Shown here: positions 1 to 5,962 of the stretch, in pieces | Numbering within the stretch: position 1 is the stretch's first letter | Layout: each line of letters opens with the position of its first letter | Made by a program: the position numbers and the translations under genes | Source of the DNA: an uncultured Anaerolineales bacterium | GTDB lineage: Bacteria; Chloroflexota; Anaerolineae; Anaerolineales; UBA11657 | Direction: 5' to 3' | DNA length: 8,886 bases | NCBI GenBank assembly: GCA_913031335.1 | Contig: CAJWGI010000036.1 | Span: 1-8,886 of the forward strand | Notes under the pieces: model-generated | Database searches by the model: none | Told to the model about the DNA's origin: nothing | What the model saw: only the letters and a program-made list of their open reading frames with translations

Positions 1-119
1 TCCGGTGCGAAGAACGGGTGCGCCGGAGCTGGCTGCGCCAAAGCCACCATCACGCCGAATGCCCCGATGGCGACAGCCACCGCCGCGATGATTGCTAGCA
101 GAGGTCGGGGCAAGCGCAT
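1..119 (-). CDS. Exported or membrane-anchored protein, N-terminal fragment
   Basis: Partial: only the first 39 codons are inside the window. The ATG at 119 follows the stop of the AAA+ loader gene by 24 nt, and the same TAG (146-144) is the in-frame upstream stop, so the start cannot lie much further upstream. The protein opens with MRLPRPLL, a short positive n-region, followed by a hydrophobic stretch of about 20 residues rich in Ala, Ile and Val, and then a Pro/Ala segment (AQPAPAHP). This is the shape of a Sec signal peptide with a likely cut after an Ala near residues 27-33, or an uncleaved membrane anchor. No good SD is visible (a GC-rich CCCGCCCCGCGAG precedes the start), so it may be translated by coupling to the gene before it. 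The function cannot be told from this fragment. The reading frame is well supported; the family is unknown. Confidence 0.6.
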   Translation of the reverse strand, partial: MRLPRPLLAIIAAVAVAIGAFGVMVALAQPAPAHPFFAP

Positions 120-143
120 CAATGCTCGCGGGGCGGGCGCCTG

Positions 144-1526
144 CTACCGTGCACCGCGGCGAGATTTGCGCTTGCCGCCTTTGTACATTGGCGCGGTGAT
201 GGGGCAGATGATGCTTAGTTGCGGGTCGAGCAGGCGGCTCTCCAGCCTCTCGCCCAATTCGGATTTGTCCGTGGAGGTGGTGACCACGGTGGGCAAGCGC
301 GCCACATAGCGGTGATCTATCAACTGCAGCAGTTTTTCGCGCGCCCACGGTGTGGCGCTCTGCATGGTCAGGTCATCGAGCACCAGCAGCGCGGCGTTGC
401 GCAGTTCGAAGAACTGCTTGTCGAAGCGCACCAGCGAGTCCGGGCTGAAGGTGGCGCGGAGATGATCGAGCAAGTCCGCAGCGGTGATGAACAGGGCCGG
501 GTGACCATTGCGGATGCGCTGGTTGGCGATGGCAGCCGCGAGGTGCGTCTTCCCGCAGCCGTGGCCGCCGGTGAGAATCAGCCAGCCGTCGGGTTGTTCG
601 GCGAATTGCTGCGCGGCCTGCGCTGCTGTGCGCAGGAGTTTCTGGTGCTCCGAGGCGATTTCGCCCACGCGCAAGTCAAGCGTCTCGAAGGTCTGGCGCG
701 CGTGTATGGCCAGCGACGAGAGATTGGTCTGGTCAGATTCGGCGCGGCGGAAATCGGGCGCATCGATGACAAATTTGCGTACGAGGTCCATATCCACCAG
801 CCGGCTGCGCACGCGCGGCTCGATACGCTCAAGTTCCACATTGCAGGTAATGACGGTGGGCAGCGCGGCGTTGTAGCGATGGTTGATGATCTGGTACAGT
901 TTTTCCTGCGCCCACTGAGTGGGGTTCTCGGCGCCCAGGTCGTCCAGGACGAGAAGGGGTGCGTTGCGAGTCTGCTCGAAAAGATTGTCGTAAGCCACCG
1001 GTGAACCCGGCCCGAAAGTGGCGCGCAGATGGTCGAGCAAATCGGGGGTGTTGACGAAGAACACATCGGCGCCCTGTAACAGGCAGTGGTTGGCGATGGC
1101 CGCCGCAAGATGTGTTTTGCCGCACCCGTAGCCGCCGTGCAGCAACACCCAACCACGCGGCTTCTCCGCGAAGCCGCGCGCCTGCTCATACGCGCGCTGC
1201 AGGCTGTCACGCTGGCGCTGGTCGTGGGCGTGGCCTTCAGGCAGGAAGTTGTCGAAAGTCTTCTCAGCCAGCGGCCCCAGGCTGGAACACTGCTGGCGCT
1301 GCGCCGTCATCTGCTGCTGCAGGTCGTCAAGTCGGCAGCTGCAAGGATATAGGCGGCCAAATTCCGAGTCCTCTATGTCGGCATCGGCGCTGACGAAACC
1401 CAACCCGTGGCACCTGGGGCAATCGGGCGCACCCGGTCCGGGCAGCGCGGTCCGCTCGGGTTCAGCTCTCGAGGTAGTCGAGGTATCGCTGGCGAGTTTT
1501 TTCAGTGTCTGCTCGGCCTTTTCCAT
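144..1526 (-). CDS. Tandem-AAA+ DnaC/DnaI/IstB-like helicase loader ATPase
   Basis: 460 aa from the ATG at 1526, chosen because AAGGAAAGGACG sits just before it; an in-frame ATG 16 codons upstream (1574) has no comparable site. Residues 36-64 carry CxxC...CxC (C36, C39, C62, C64), a zinc-binding signature seen in DnaC/DnaI-like loaders. Two AAA+ modules follow. Module 1 has Walker A GGYGCGKTH (131-139), Walker B LLVLDD (191-196), sensor 1 TCN (about 227-229) and Arg-finger segment RSRLVD (240-245). Module 2 has Walker A GGHGCGKTH (320-328), Walker B LLVLDD (380-385) and ESRLLD (429-434). Module 2 has Ser where module 1 has the sensor-1 Asn, and LTMQ in place of LGAE after Walker B. A basic tail (KGGKRKSRRGAR) ends the protein. 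Known loaders usually have one AAA+ module. Position after dnaB and a DnaD-domain gene supports a role in loading DnaB onto DNA; that role is inferred. Confidence 0.88.
   Translation of the reverse strand: MEKAEQTLKKLASDTSTTSRAEPERTALPGPGAPDCPRCHGLGFVSADADIEDSEFGRLYPCSCRLDDLQQQMTAQRQQCSSLGPLAEKTFDNFLPEGHAHDQRQRDSLQRAYEQARGFAEKPRGWVLLHGGYGCGKTHLAAAIANHCLLQGADVFFVNTPDLLDHLRATFGPGSPVAYDNLFEQTRNAPLLVLDDLGAENPTQWAQEKLYQIINHRYNAALPTVITCNVELERIEPRVRSRLVDMDLVRKFVIDAPDFRRAESDQTNLSSLAIHARQTFETLDLRVGEIASEHQKLLRTAAQAAQQFAEQPDGWLILTGGHGCGKTHLAAAIANQRIRNGHPALFITAADLLDHLRATFSPDSLVRFDKQFFELRNAALLVLDDLTMQSATPWAREKLLQLIDHRYVARLPTVVTTSTDKSELGERLESRLLDPQLSIICPITAPMYKGGKRKSRRGAR
183..719 (-). repeat. Coding repeat unit 2 (AAA+ module 2)
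   Basis: Second copy of the duplicated module, from SSLAIHARQTF to about APMY. Blocks shared with unit 1 include GCGKTHLAAAIAN, DLLDHLRATF, LLVLDDL, a W-x-x-EKL segment and HRY...LPTV. The linker before Walker A is also duplicated (QQFAEQPDGW against RGFAEKPRGW), so the event copied a whole loader-type domain with its lead-in helix, not only the ATPase core. Divergence between the copies shows it is old. Confidence 0.8.
747..1286 (-). repeat. Coding repeat unit 1 (AAA+ module 1)
   Basis: First copy of an internal tandem duplication inside the loader gene. It covers the segment from SSLGPLAEKTF through Walker A, Walker B and the Arg-finger region to about FVIDAPDFR. It aligns along its whole length with the unit at 183-719, starting with SSL in both and with the identical stretch GCGKTHLAAAIAN in both. 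Similarity is visible at DNA level too: the Walker A region reads ttggcgatgg then gccgc in both copies on the plus strand. Confidence 0.8.
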
Positions 1527-2148
1527 GGTCGTCCTTTCCTTCGCGCTGCCAGCGTTCGAGGATGGCAAGCACATAGCGCCACGAGCGCGCGTTGTTCTCC
1601 ACCGCCATGCGTATGGCCTCCTTCAGCCAATCGGCGGGGAAGTTGCTCTCCGCATCGCGCAATTCGTCTGCGATGAGCGGGGTGAGAGCGCCGATGTTTT
1701 GCTCGTACAGGGTGAAGATATTGGGCCGCTCCACCGTCACACTGATGGGGGCCTCCGCGTCGATGCTGGGCCGCCACTCCCCGTTGGTGATGCCCTCCAC
1801 GGCGGCGCGGCCTTTCGGGGTGTTCAGGAAGTAGTAATGCTCGCTTTCGGCCGCGCTTTCCACCTCGACGTGCAGCAATGTGCCGCGCGCGCAGGCGCTT
1901 TCCAATGCTTGACCCAATGCGTCCTCGCCCGGTTGCTGGAAGCTAGCCCGCAATGCCTCGTCCTGTTGCAGCTCGCTGCGGCGCACATGGCGCAACTGCC
2001 CCTCTTTCAGCGCCAGCCGCCAGAAGCAGTACAGTGTCAGTTTGAGTTCGTCCAGGTCATCGATCTGCGGCAGCAACTCGCTGAAGAACAGATTGGGCAC
2101 CGGAGTGGTGCGCGTATTTCCAGCGGGGAAACCGGAAAACCCTTTCAC
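1462..2148 (-). CDS. DnaD-domain primosome protein
   Basis: 228 aa, starting with GTG at 2148, preceded by AGGA seven nt upstream and only 3 nt after the dnaB stop. An N-terminal region (about 15-120) looks like a winged-helix/DDBH1-type part, with a TPVPNLFFSELLP opening followed by helices. The C-terminal part (about 143-204) is a DnaD/DDBH2-type domain: IFTLYEQNIGALTPLIADEL, then a helical stretch and the diagnostic SWRYVLAILERW (189-200), equivalent to the YxxxIxxxW motif of that family. The tail is charged. DnaD-domain proteins in Firmicutes remodel DNA and help recruit the helicase and its loader; the dnaB and loader neighbours fit this. Its 3' end overlaps the loader gene by 65 nt, suggesting translational coupling. 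Confidence 0.85.
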   Translation of the reverse strand: MKGFSGFPAGNTRTTPVPNLFFSELLPQIDDLDELKLTLYCFWRLALKEGQLRHVRRSELQQDEALRASFQQPGEDALGQALESACARGTLLHVEVESAAESEHYYFLNTPKGRAAVEGITNGEWRPSIDAEAPISVTVERPNIFTLYEQNIGALTPLIADELRDAESNFPADWLKEAIRMAVENNARSWRYVLAILERWQREGKDDHGKGRADTEKTRQRYLDYLES

Positions 2149-2151
2149 CGC

Positions 2152-3504
2152 CTAGTCCTGCAGAACCACGCTTCTGTGAGTGGCGTCGACGAACTGGGCG
2201 TACGCGGGCAGAAAGATGAGTTCCATAGAGGCGGTCTTTCCGTTACGATGCTTTGAGACCAGCAGTTCGGTCACTTGTTTGCGTTGCGGGTCTTCGTCCC
2301 ACGCGTCAGGGTGGTGCAGGAACATCACCACGTCGCTGTCCTGCTCGATACTGCCGGACTCGCGCAGGTCGGAAAGCAGTGGGAGCTGCCCGGCGCGCTG
2401 TTCCACCCCGCGCGAGAGCTGTGCCCCGGCCAGCACCGGCACGTGCAATTCGCGTGCCAGCGCCTTCAGGCTGCGCGAAATCTCCGAGACCTCCTGCACC
2501 CGGTTCGCATCGCGACGCACGTCGGCCACCATCAGTTGCAGGTAATCGACGATGATCAAATCCAGTTTCACCTCGGCGGCAAGGCGGCGGCTTTTTGCGC
2601 GCAGTTGCATCGCCGATATGGATGGCGTGTCGTCCAGGTAAATGCCCACATCGCTCAGAAGGTTTACCGAGTGGATGAAGCTGTCCATCTGCTCGTCCTC
2701 CAAATTACCTACGCGCAGCCGGTGCGTGTCGATGTGGGTTTCCTGCGCCACCATGCGTTGCATCACCTGCTCGTTAGACATCTCCAGTGAAAACAGCGCC
2801 ACGCGCTGCTTGTGTGTGCGCGCCGCATTCAGGGCCACGGAGACCATGAAGGCGGATTTGCCTTTCCCCGGGCGGCCGGCAACTACAATAAGGTCCGATT
2901 TCTGCATGCCGCCCAGCAGTTTGTCCAGGTCTCGGAAGCCGGTGGGCACGCCCACAATTCTGCCGCGGTTGTCGTAAAGCTGCTGCACGTGGTCGTAATA
3001 TTCGTGGGCCACGTGCCGGATGGGGGTCAGGTCGCGGCTGGAGCGCCCTTCGCTCACTCCGAAAAGCGTCTGTTCGGCCTGATTGACGACCTCGTTGATA
3101 TCAGTTTTTTCGTCGTATGCCAGCTTGGCCACCTCCCCGGCGGCCTGAATCAGCCGGCGGCGAGTGGCTGCTTCTTCCACCAATTTGCCGTAGGCAACCA
3201 CGTTATACGCCGTGGGCACGCGCGTCACCAGCTGCGTGAGATACGCGAATCCGCCAATTTCCTCCAGCTGCCCATGGGTATCCAGTTCCTCCTGTGTGGT
3301 CAGCTGATCGATTGGCGTGTGCTGATCGTGCAGCGAGGTGAAAGCGTTCCAGACCCAGCGGTGTTTAACCGAGTAGAAATCTTCTGCCCGTAGGGTGGAA
3401 GCGACCTCGTAATAAGCGTCCGGGTCGATGAGCACTGACCCGATGACCGCCTCTTCGGCCTCCAAATTAGAAGGATGAACGAAATCCTCGCGCATGTTTT
3501 CCAT
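2152..3504 (-). CDS. dnaB: Replicative DNA helicase DnaB
   Basis: 450 aa from the ATG at 3504; a TTG directly before it (3507) and an in-frame ATG at 3492 are alternatives, since no strong SD marks any of them. Family landmarks are all present. The N-terminal DnaB domain opens with NLEAEEAVIGSVLID (about 13-28), followed by a linker helix. The RecA-like domain has Walker A GRPGKGKSA (210-218; family consensus GRPGMGKTA), the LFSLEMS block (about 237-243), Walker B LIIVDYLQL (316-324), GAQLSRGVE (360-368), the DLRESGSIEQD block (379-389) and the C-terminal KHRNG containing the Arg finger. It is the hexameric 5'-3' fork helicase. Length is typical and no intein is present. It is the first gene of a three-gene replication operon with an extended -10 promoter candidate just upstream. 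Confidence 0.97.
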   Translation of the reverse strand: MENMREDFVHPSNLEAEEAVIGSVLIDPDAYYEVASTLRAEDFYSVKHRWVWNAFTSLHDQHTPIDQLTTQEELDTHGQLEEIGGFAYLTQLVTRVPTAYNVVAYGKLVEEAATRRRLIQAAGEVAKLAYDEKTDINEVVNQAEQTLFGVSEGRSSRDLTPIRHVAHEYYDHVQQLYDNRGRIVGVPTGFRDLDKLLGGMQKSDLIVVAGRPGKGKSAFMVSVALNAARTHKQRVALFSLEMSNEQVMQRMVAQETHIDTHRLRVGNLEDEQMDSFIHSVNLLSDVGIYLDDTPSISAMQLRAKSRRLAAEVKLDLIIVDYLQLMVADVRRDANRVQEVSEISRSLKALARELHVPVLAGAQLSRGVEQRAGQLPLLSDLRESGSIEQDSDVVMFLHHPDAWDEDPQRKQVTELLVSKHRNGKTASMELIFLPAYAQFVDATHRSVVLQD

Positions 3505-3528
3505 CAAGTTCTGCGGGTATTTACCGGC

Positions 3529-3537
3529 ATAATATCA
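3529..3537 (-). promoter_or_regulatory. Candidate extended -10 promoter for dnaB
   Basis: The minus strand reads TGATATTAT, a TGn motif joined to TATTAT (one mismatch to TATAAT). Transcription would start near 3522, giving a 5' UTR of about 18 nt before the dnaB ATG. No good -35 is seen at 17 nt (CAACAG), as is common for extended -10 promoters. Location between the 16-bp inverted repeat and dnaB supports it. Confidence 0.5.
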
Positions 3538-3602
3538 GAGAGTGCTGCACGCTGTTGCGGGTGCTGTCGCGTGGTCGTTTCCAAAACGTTACGGATTAGA
3601 CG

Positions 3603-3640
3603 TGCCGCGCACGGGGCGCAGTTCCGCCCCGTGCGCGGCA
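3603..3640. terminator. Perfect 16-bp inverted repeat, probable terminator
   Basis: Arms TGCCGCGCACGGGGCG (3603-3618) and CGCCCCGTGCGCGGCA (3625-3640) are exact reverse complements around a 6-nt loop. It sits about 30 nt past the stop of the DUF151 gene and before the dnaB promoter candidate. There is no clear T-tract on either side (the minus strand continues CGTCTAATCCG), so it would be a hairpin-only terminator or an mRNA 3'-end barrier, or else a protein-binding palindrome. The repeat is certain; its role is inferred. Confidence 0.6.
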
Positions 3641-3669
3641 GTATTACAGCAATGGCGCGCTCGTGCCGG

Positions 3670-4197
3670 TCATTCTTGCTCCTCGTCGCTGTCCAAATCG
3701 TCCAGATCAAGCGTGTCCACAAAATTGGTGAACACCGACAGGTCCTTGTCATCCACTCCGTTGCTCTCCGCGCCGTCCAGATCTTCCTCGATGTCTTCTT
3801 CCGGAGTGATGCCGGCCTGTTCCATCACCTTCTCTTCCACATAAATCGGCGCCTGCGCGCGCACGGCCAGCGCCATGGCATCTGAGGGGCGCGCGTCGAT
3901 TTCCAGGCGCTCGCCTTCCCGGTTTACCAGAATGTTGGCATAAAATACATCGTTACGCAAATCGCGGATGAGAATGTACGAAACAGCGCCGCCAAGTTCT
4001 ACAATGGTGGTCGCGAGTATGTCGTGCGTGAGCGGGCGCGCCATTTCCATCTCCTGCAATTCCACGGTGATGGCGTCGGCTTCGCACGGGCCAATCCAGA
4101 TGGGCAAATAGCGTTCGCCCTCCCCGTCTTTGAGGATGGCCACTCGATGTTGTGACATTAGGCTGACACGGATGCTGTCAATGGTAACTTCAATCAT
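3670..4197 (-). CDS. DNase-RNase (bifunctional nuclease, DUF151) family protein
   Basis: 175 aa with ATG at 4197. The core matches the DNase-RNase/DUF151 family: start MIEVTIDSIRVS, then LPIWIGPCEADAI (31-43), RPLTHDIL (54-61) and DARPSDAMALAVR (101-113), followed by APIYVEEKVMEQAG. The C-terminal 45 residues are strongly acidic (EEDIEEDLDG and a final DLDDLDSDEEQE) and contain LSVFTNFVDTLDLDDL, which resembles the FxxFl-D segment found near the end of many family members. Members have been reported to have nuclease activity, but their biological role in bacteria is poorly defined, so the substrate cannot be named. It appears to have its own promoter (about 40 nt upstream) and is followed by the 16-bp inverted repeat, so it may be monocistronic. 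The SD is weak. Confidence 0.9.
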   Translation of the reverse strand: MIEVTIDSIRVSLMSQHRVAILKDGEGERYLPIWIGPCEADAITVELQEMEMARPLTHDILATTIVELGGAVSYILIRDLRNDVFYANILVNREGERLEIDARPSDAMALAVRAQAPIYVEEKVMEQAGITPEEDIEEDLDGAESNGVDDKDLSVFTNFVDTLDLDDLDSDEEQE

Positions 4198-4236
4198 CTG
4201 AGAACCTGTGTTTTCTCGCCCGCGCTGCTTGCCGCG

Positions 4237-4245
4237 ATTCTAGCA
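4237..4245 (-). promoter_or_regulatory. Candidate extended -10 promoter for the DUF151 gene
   Basis: The minus strand reads TGCTAGAAT, i.e. TGn plus TAGAAT. The start would be near 4230, giving a leader of about 33 nt before the ATG at 4197. A TTGCCC lies 20 nt upstream of the hexamer, wider than the usual spacing, so the -35 is doubtful. The rest of the 109-nt gap between the NUDIX stop and this gene shows only a weak 5-bp hairpin (GGCAG/CTGCC, about 4281-4297). Confidence 0.5.
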
Positions 4246-4306
4246 CAACACCGGCTGCCGCTGGGCAACGGTTGGTCTGTGGCAGGGTGGGACTGCCCCC
4301 GTGCCA

Positions 4307-4813
4307 TCAGGTGAAATGACCCGCCTGCCAGCGCGCAATCATCACGCCAGTTGCGTGGAATGCTATTTCGGGTAATTCGTCCGGCCCGAACCAATCCACT
4401 GCATCCGCATCATCCCCGGCCTGCAGCTCGCCGGCAGTTATCTCGCCGCGGTAGAAGATTATGAAGCCGGCCCCGCCCGGGTGCTCGCGCCCGGGCACCA
4501 GCTCGAGCAGGTCGGACGCGGAAACAGTGAGACCGGTCTCCTCGGCGCACTCTCGCGCGGCTGCCTCGGCCGGGTCCTCCCACGCGTTCACAAAGCCACC
4601 GGGAGCAGTCCAGCGGCCGCGCGCGGGCGTGGCCGCGCGGCGCACCAGCAATACTCTGTCGTTCTGTTCCACCCACATCGCCGCGGCCACTTTGGGGTCG
4701 AAGAAATGGGTGTAGTCGCACTGCGGGCACACCGGCCGCTCTGCCCCGAAGCGGCGTCTGCGCGTCAGGCCGCAGCCGCAGCGCAGACAATATTTCACTT
4801 CAACCGGTTCCAT
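4307..4813 (-). CDS. Zinc-ribbon NUDIX hydrolase
   Basis: 168 aa, ATG at 4813. An N-terminal zinc ribbon has C9-x2-C12 and C29-x2-C32 (YCLRCGCGL ... VCPQCDYTHFFDPK). The NUDIX fold follows, with a complete NUDIX box from G73 to G94: G-x5-E79-x7-R87-E88-x2-E91-E92-x-G94, which supplies the metal-binding glutamates. The family hydrolyses nucleoside diphosphates linked to another moiety (ADP-ribose, NADH, oxidised nucleotides and others). The ribbon plus GRWTAPGGFV context resembles ADP-ribose-pyrophosphatase or NADH-pyrophosphatase-like members, but the NudC-specific SQPWPFPxS motif is absent, so the substrate is not assigned. It stands alone between rplL and the DUF151 gene, 118 nt from rplL, and has no SD; a promoter element almost touching the ATG suggests leaderless translation. 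Confidence 0.9.
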   Translation of the reverse strand: MEPVEVKYCLRCGCGLTRRRRFGAERPVCPQCDYTHFFDPKVAAAMWVEQNDRVLLVRRAATPARGRWTAPGGFVNAWEDPAEAAARECAEETGLTVSASDLLELVPGREHPGGAGFIIFYRGEITAGELQAGDDADAVDWFGPDELPEIAFHATGVMIARWQAGHFT

Positions 4814-4819
4814 CAGGCA

Positions 4820-4828
4820 ATCGTATCA
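4820..4828 (-). promoter_or_regulatory. Candidate extended -10 promoter, possibly leaderless
   Basis: The minus strand reads TGATACGAT followed by TGCCTG and then the NUDIX ATG. With the usual 6-7 nt spacing, transcription would start at or next to the A of the ATG (4813). TTGAGG lies 19 nt upstream (4845-4850) as a poor -35. The 118-nt gap between rplL and the NUDIX gene otherwise holds only a 5-bp CCCGG/CCGGG hairpin without a T-tract, so no convincing terminator for rplL is seen. Confidence 0.4.
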
Positions 4829-4931
4829 GAGGGAGTCGGAATGGCCTCAATCCTCAGCGTGCGCACTGCGAGTGGCGTGCCGCCGATGTTCCCGGTCATG
4901 CTCCGGGCGAGAGAGGGCTGCATTACTGCCG

Positions 4932-5312
4932 TTACTGCAATTCTACAGTCGCCCCGGCTTCTTCCAGTTTCTTTTTTGCTTCCTCGGCCGCCTCTTTGGC
5001 AACGGCCTCCAGCACCATTGCTCCCGCGGTCTCAGAGACTTCTTTGGCGTCCTTCAGGCCCAGGCTGGTGACCTGACGTATCGCCTTGATGACGTCTATT
5101 TTCTTTGCGCCATGGTCTTTCAGCACCAGGTTCCACTCGCTCTTTTCCTCGGCGGGCTCGGCGTCGGCTCCGGCGCCGGCGGTGGCCGCCACGGTTGCTA
5201 CCGGCGCGGCCGCGGAAACGCCCCATTCCTCTTCAAGTAGCTTGGTCAGTTCCGCAGCTTCCAGCACAGTCAGTTTTCCGAGCTGCTCGACCAGTTTTTC
5301 CAGATTTGCCAT
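4932..5312 (-). CDS. rplL: 50S ribosomal protein L7/L12
   Basis: 126 aa, typical length. ATG at 5312 is preceded by AAGGAGAGGACATC, one of the strongest SDs in the window, as expected for the multi-copy stalk protein. The N-terminal dimerisation part ([29 protein letters not shown] is spread over residues 4-32) is followed by an Ala-rich hinge (about 34-52) and the C-terminal factor-binding domain with [20 protein letters not shown] (69-88) and the closing [13 protein letters not shown]. Multiple L12 dimers bind L10 to form the stalk that recruits EF-Tu, EF-G and other GTPases. It lies 42 nt after rplJ and should share control with it through the L10 leader. Unlike the common bacterial order, rpoB does not follow. 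Confidence 0.97.
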   Translation of the reverse strand: MANLEKLVEQLGKLTVLEAAELTKLLEEEWGVSAAAPVATVAATAGAGADAEPAEEKSEWNLVLKDHGAKKIDVIKAIRQVTSLGLKDAKEVSETAGAMVLEAVAKEAAEEAKKKLEEAGATVELQ

Positions 5313-5354
5313 GATGTCCTCTCCTTATCTTGGATTTGTTTTGTGCGCGCAGAA

Positions 5355-5891
5355 TCACGCGCTGGCTTCTGATGTGTCAGCATTCGCGAAAGCATGCACC
5401 ACGCTCACCACTTGGCGCACGCTGCTGGAAAGCGTCCCCGCGATGCCGCGCGCGGGTGAATTCAGCAACCCGAGTAGCTTGGCGCGCAATTCCGGCAGCG
5501 GCGGCAGGTTGGCGAGAGTCTTCACCTCCTGGGCACTGAGTAATTGAGTGCCCATCAATCCGCCCTTGATTTCGATTGTGTCGTTCTCTTTGGCGAAATC
5601 GGAAATGGCCTTTGCCACGGGCGGTATTTCTCCAAACGCGAAGCTAGCCAGAGTGGGCCCGCTGAGCGTCTCCTCCGTCGCCGGAAGCCCGGCTTCTTGC
5701 AGAGCCAGACGCGTGAGCCGGTTCTTAGTGACGCGGCACACGCCCTCCGCTTCGCGCAGTCTGTGTCGCAACGCGGATATTTCCGAAACAGACAGGCCCT
5801 TATTGTTCACCCACACTACCCCCTGGCTGCGCTGCAACAACTCGGTGTATGTTTCTACCAGTTCTTGCTTGCGCTGTTTGCTGAGTGCCAT
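5355..5891 (-). CDS. rplJ: 50S ribosomal protein L10
   Basis: 178 aa from the ATG at 5891, chosen because AAAGGAG lies 8 nt before it and MALSKQRKQELV is the usual L10 opening; an in-frame ATG 17 codons upstream (5942) lies in the leader RNA and lacks an SD. Recognisable blocks are the helix QELVETYTELL, VVWVNNKGLSVSEISALR (about 25-42), RVTKNRLTRLAL, and the IKGGLMG turn, followed by a C-terminal helix that binds L12 dimers (about residues 130-165). L10 anchors the L7/L12 stalk on 23S rRNA. The protein probably represses its own operon by binding the leader just upstream (see that entry). Confidence 0.97.
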   Translation of the reverse strand: MALSKQRKQELVETYTELLQRSQGVVWVNNKGLSVSEISALRHRLREAEGVCRVTKNRLTRLALQEAGLPATEETLSGPTLASFAFGEIPPVAKAISDFAKENDTIEIKGGLMGTQLLSAQEVKTLANLPPLPELRAKLLGLLNSPARGIAGTLSSSVRQVVSVVHAFANADTSEASA

Positions 5892-5962
5892 CTTTTTGTC
5901 TCCTTTCTGCATTTGCCAGAAAACACAAAAGCCTTTGCTCACGCCTCAGATGAAGCGACGCA

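Noticed and set aside
219..1004. Long plus-strand open frame (261 codons) opposite the loader gene
   Set aside because: It is the antisense shadow of the AAA+ gene, whose minus-strand frame has clear Walker motifs and internal homology. The plus-strand translation has no recognisable domain.
1249..2256. Plus-strand open frame of 335 codons spanning the loader/DnaD junction
   Set aside because: High GC keeps antisense frames open. It crosses three well-supported minus-strand genes and shows no SD or domain features.
4887..4907. Terminator after rplL (CCCGG/CCGGG hairpin)
   Set aside because: Only 5 bp with no T-tract in the direction of transcription.
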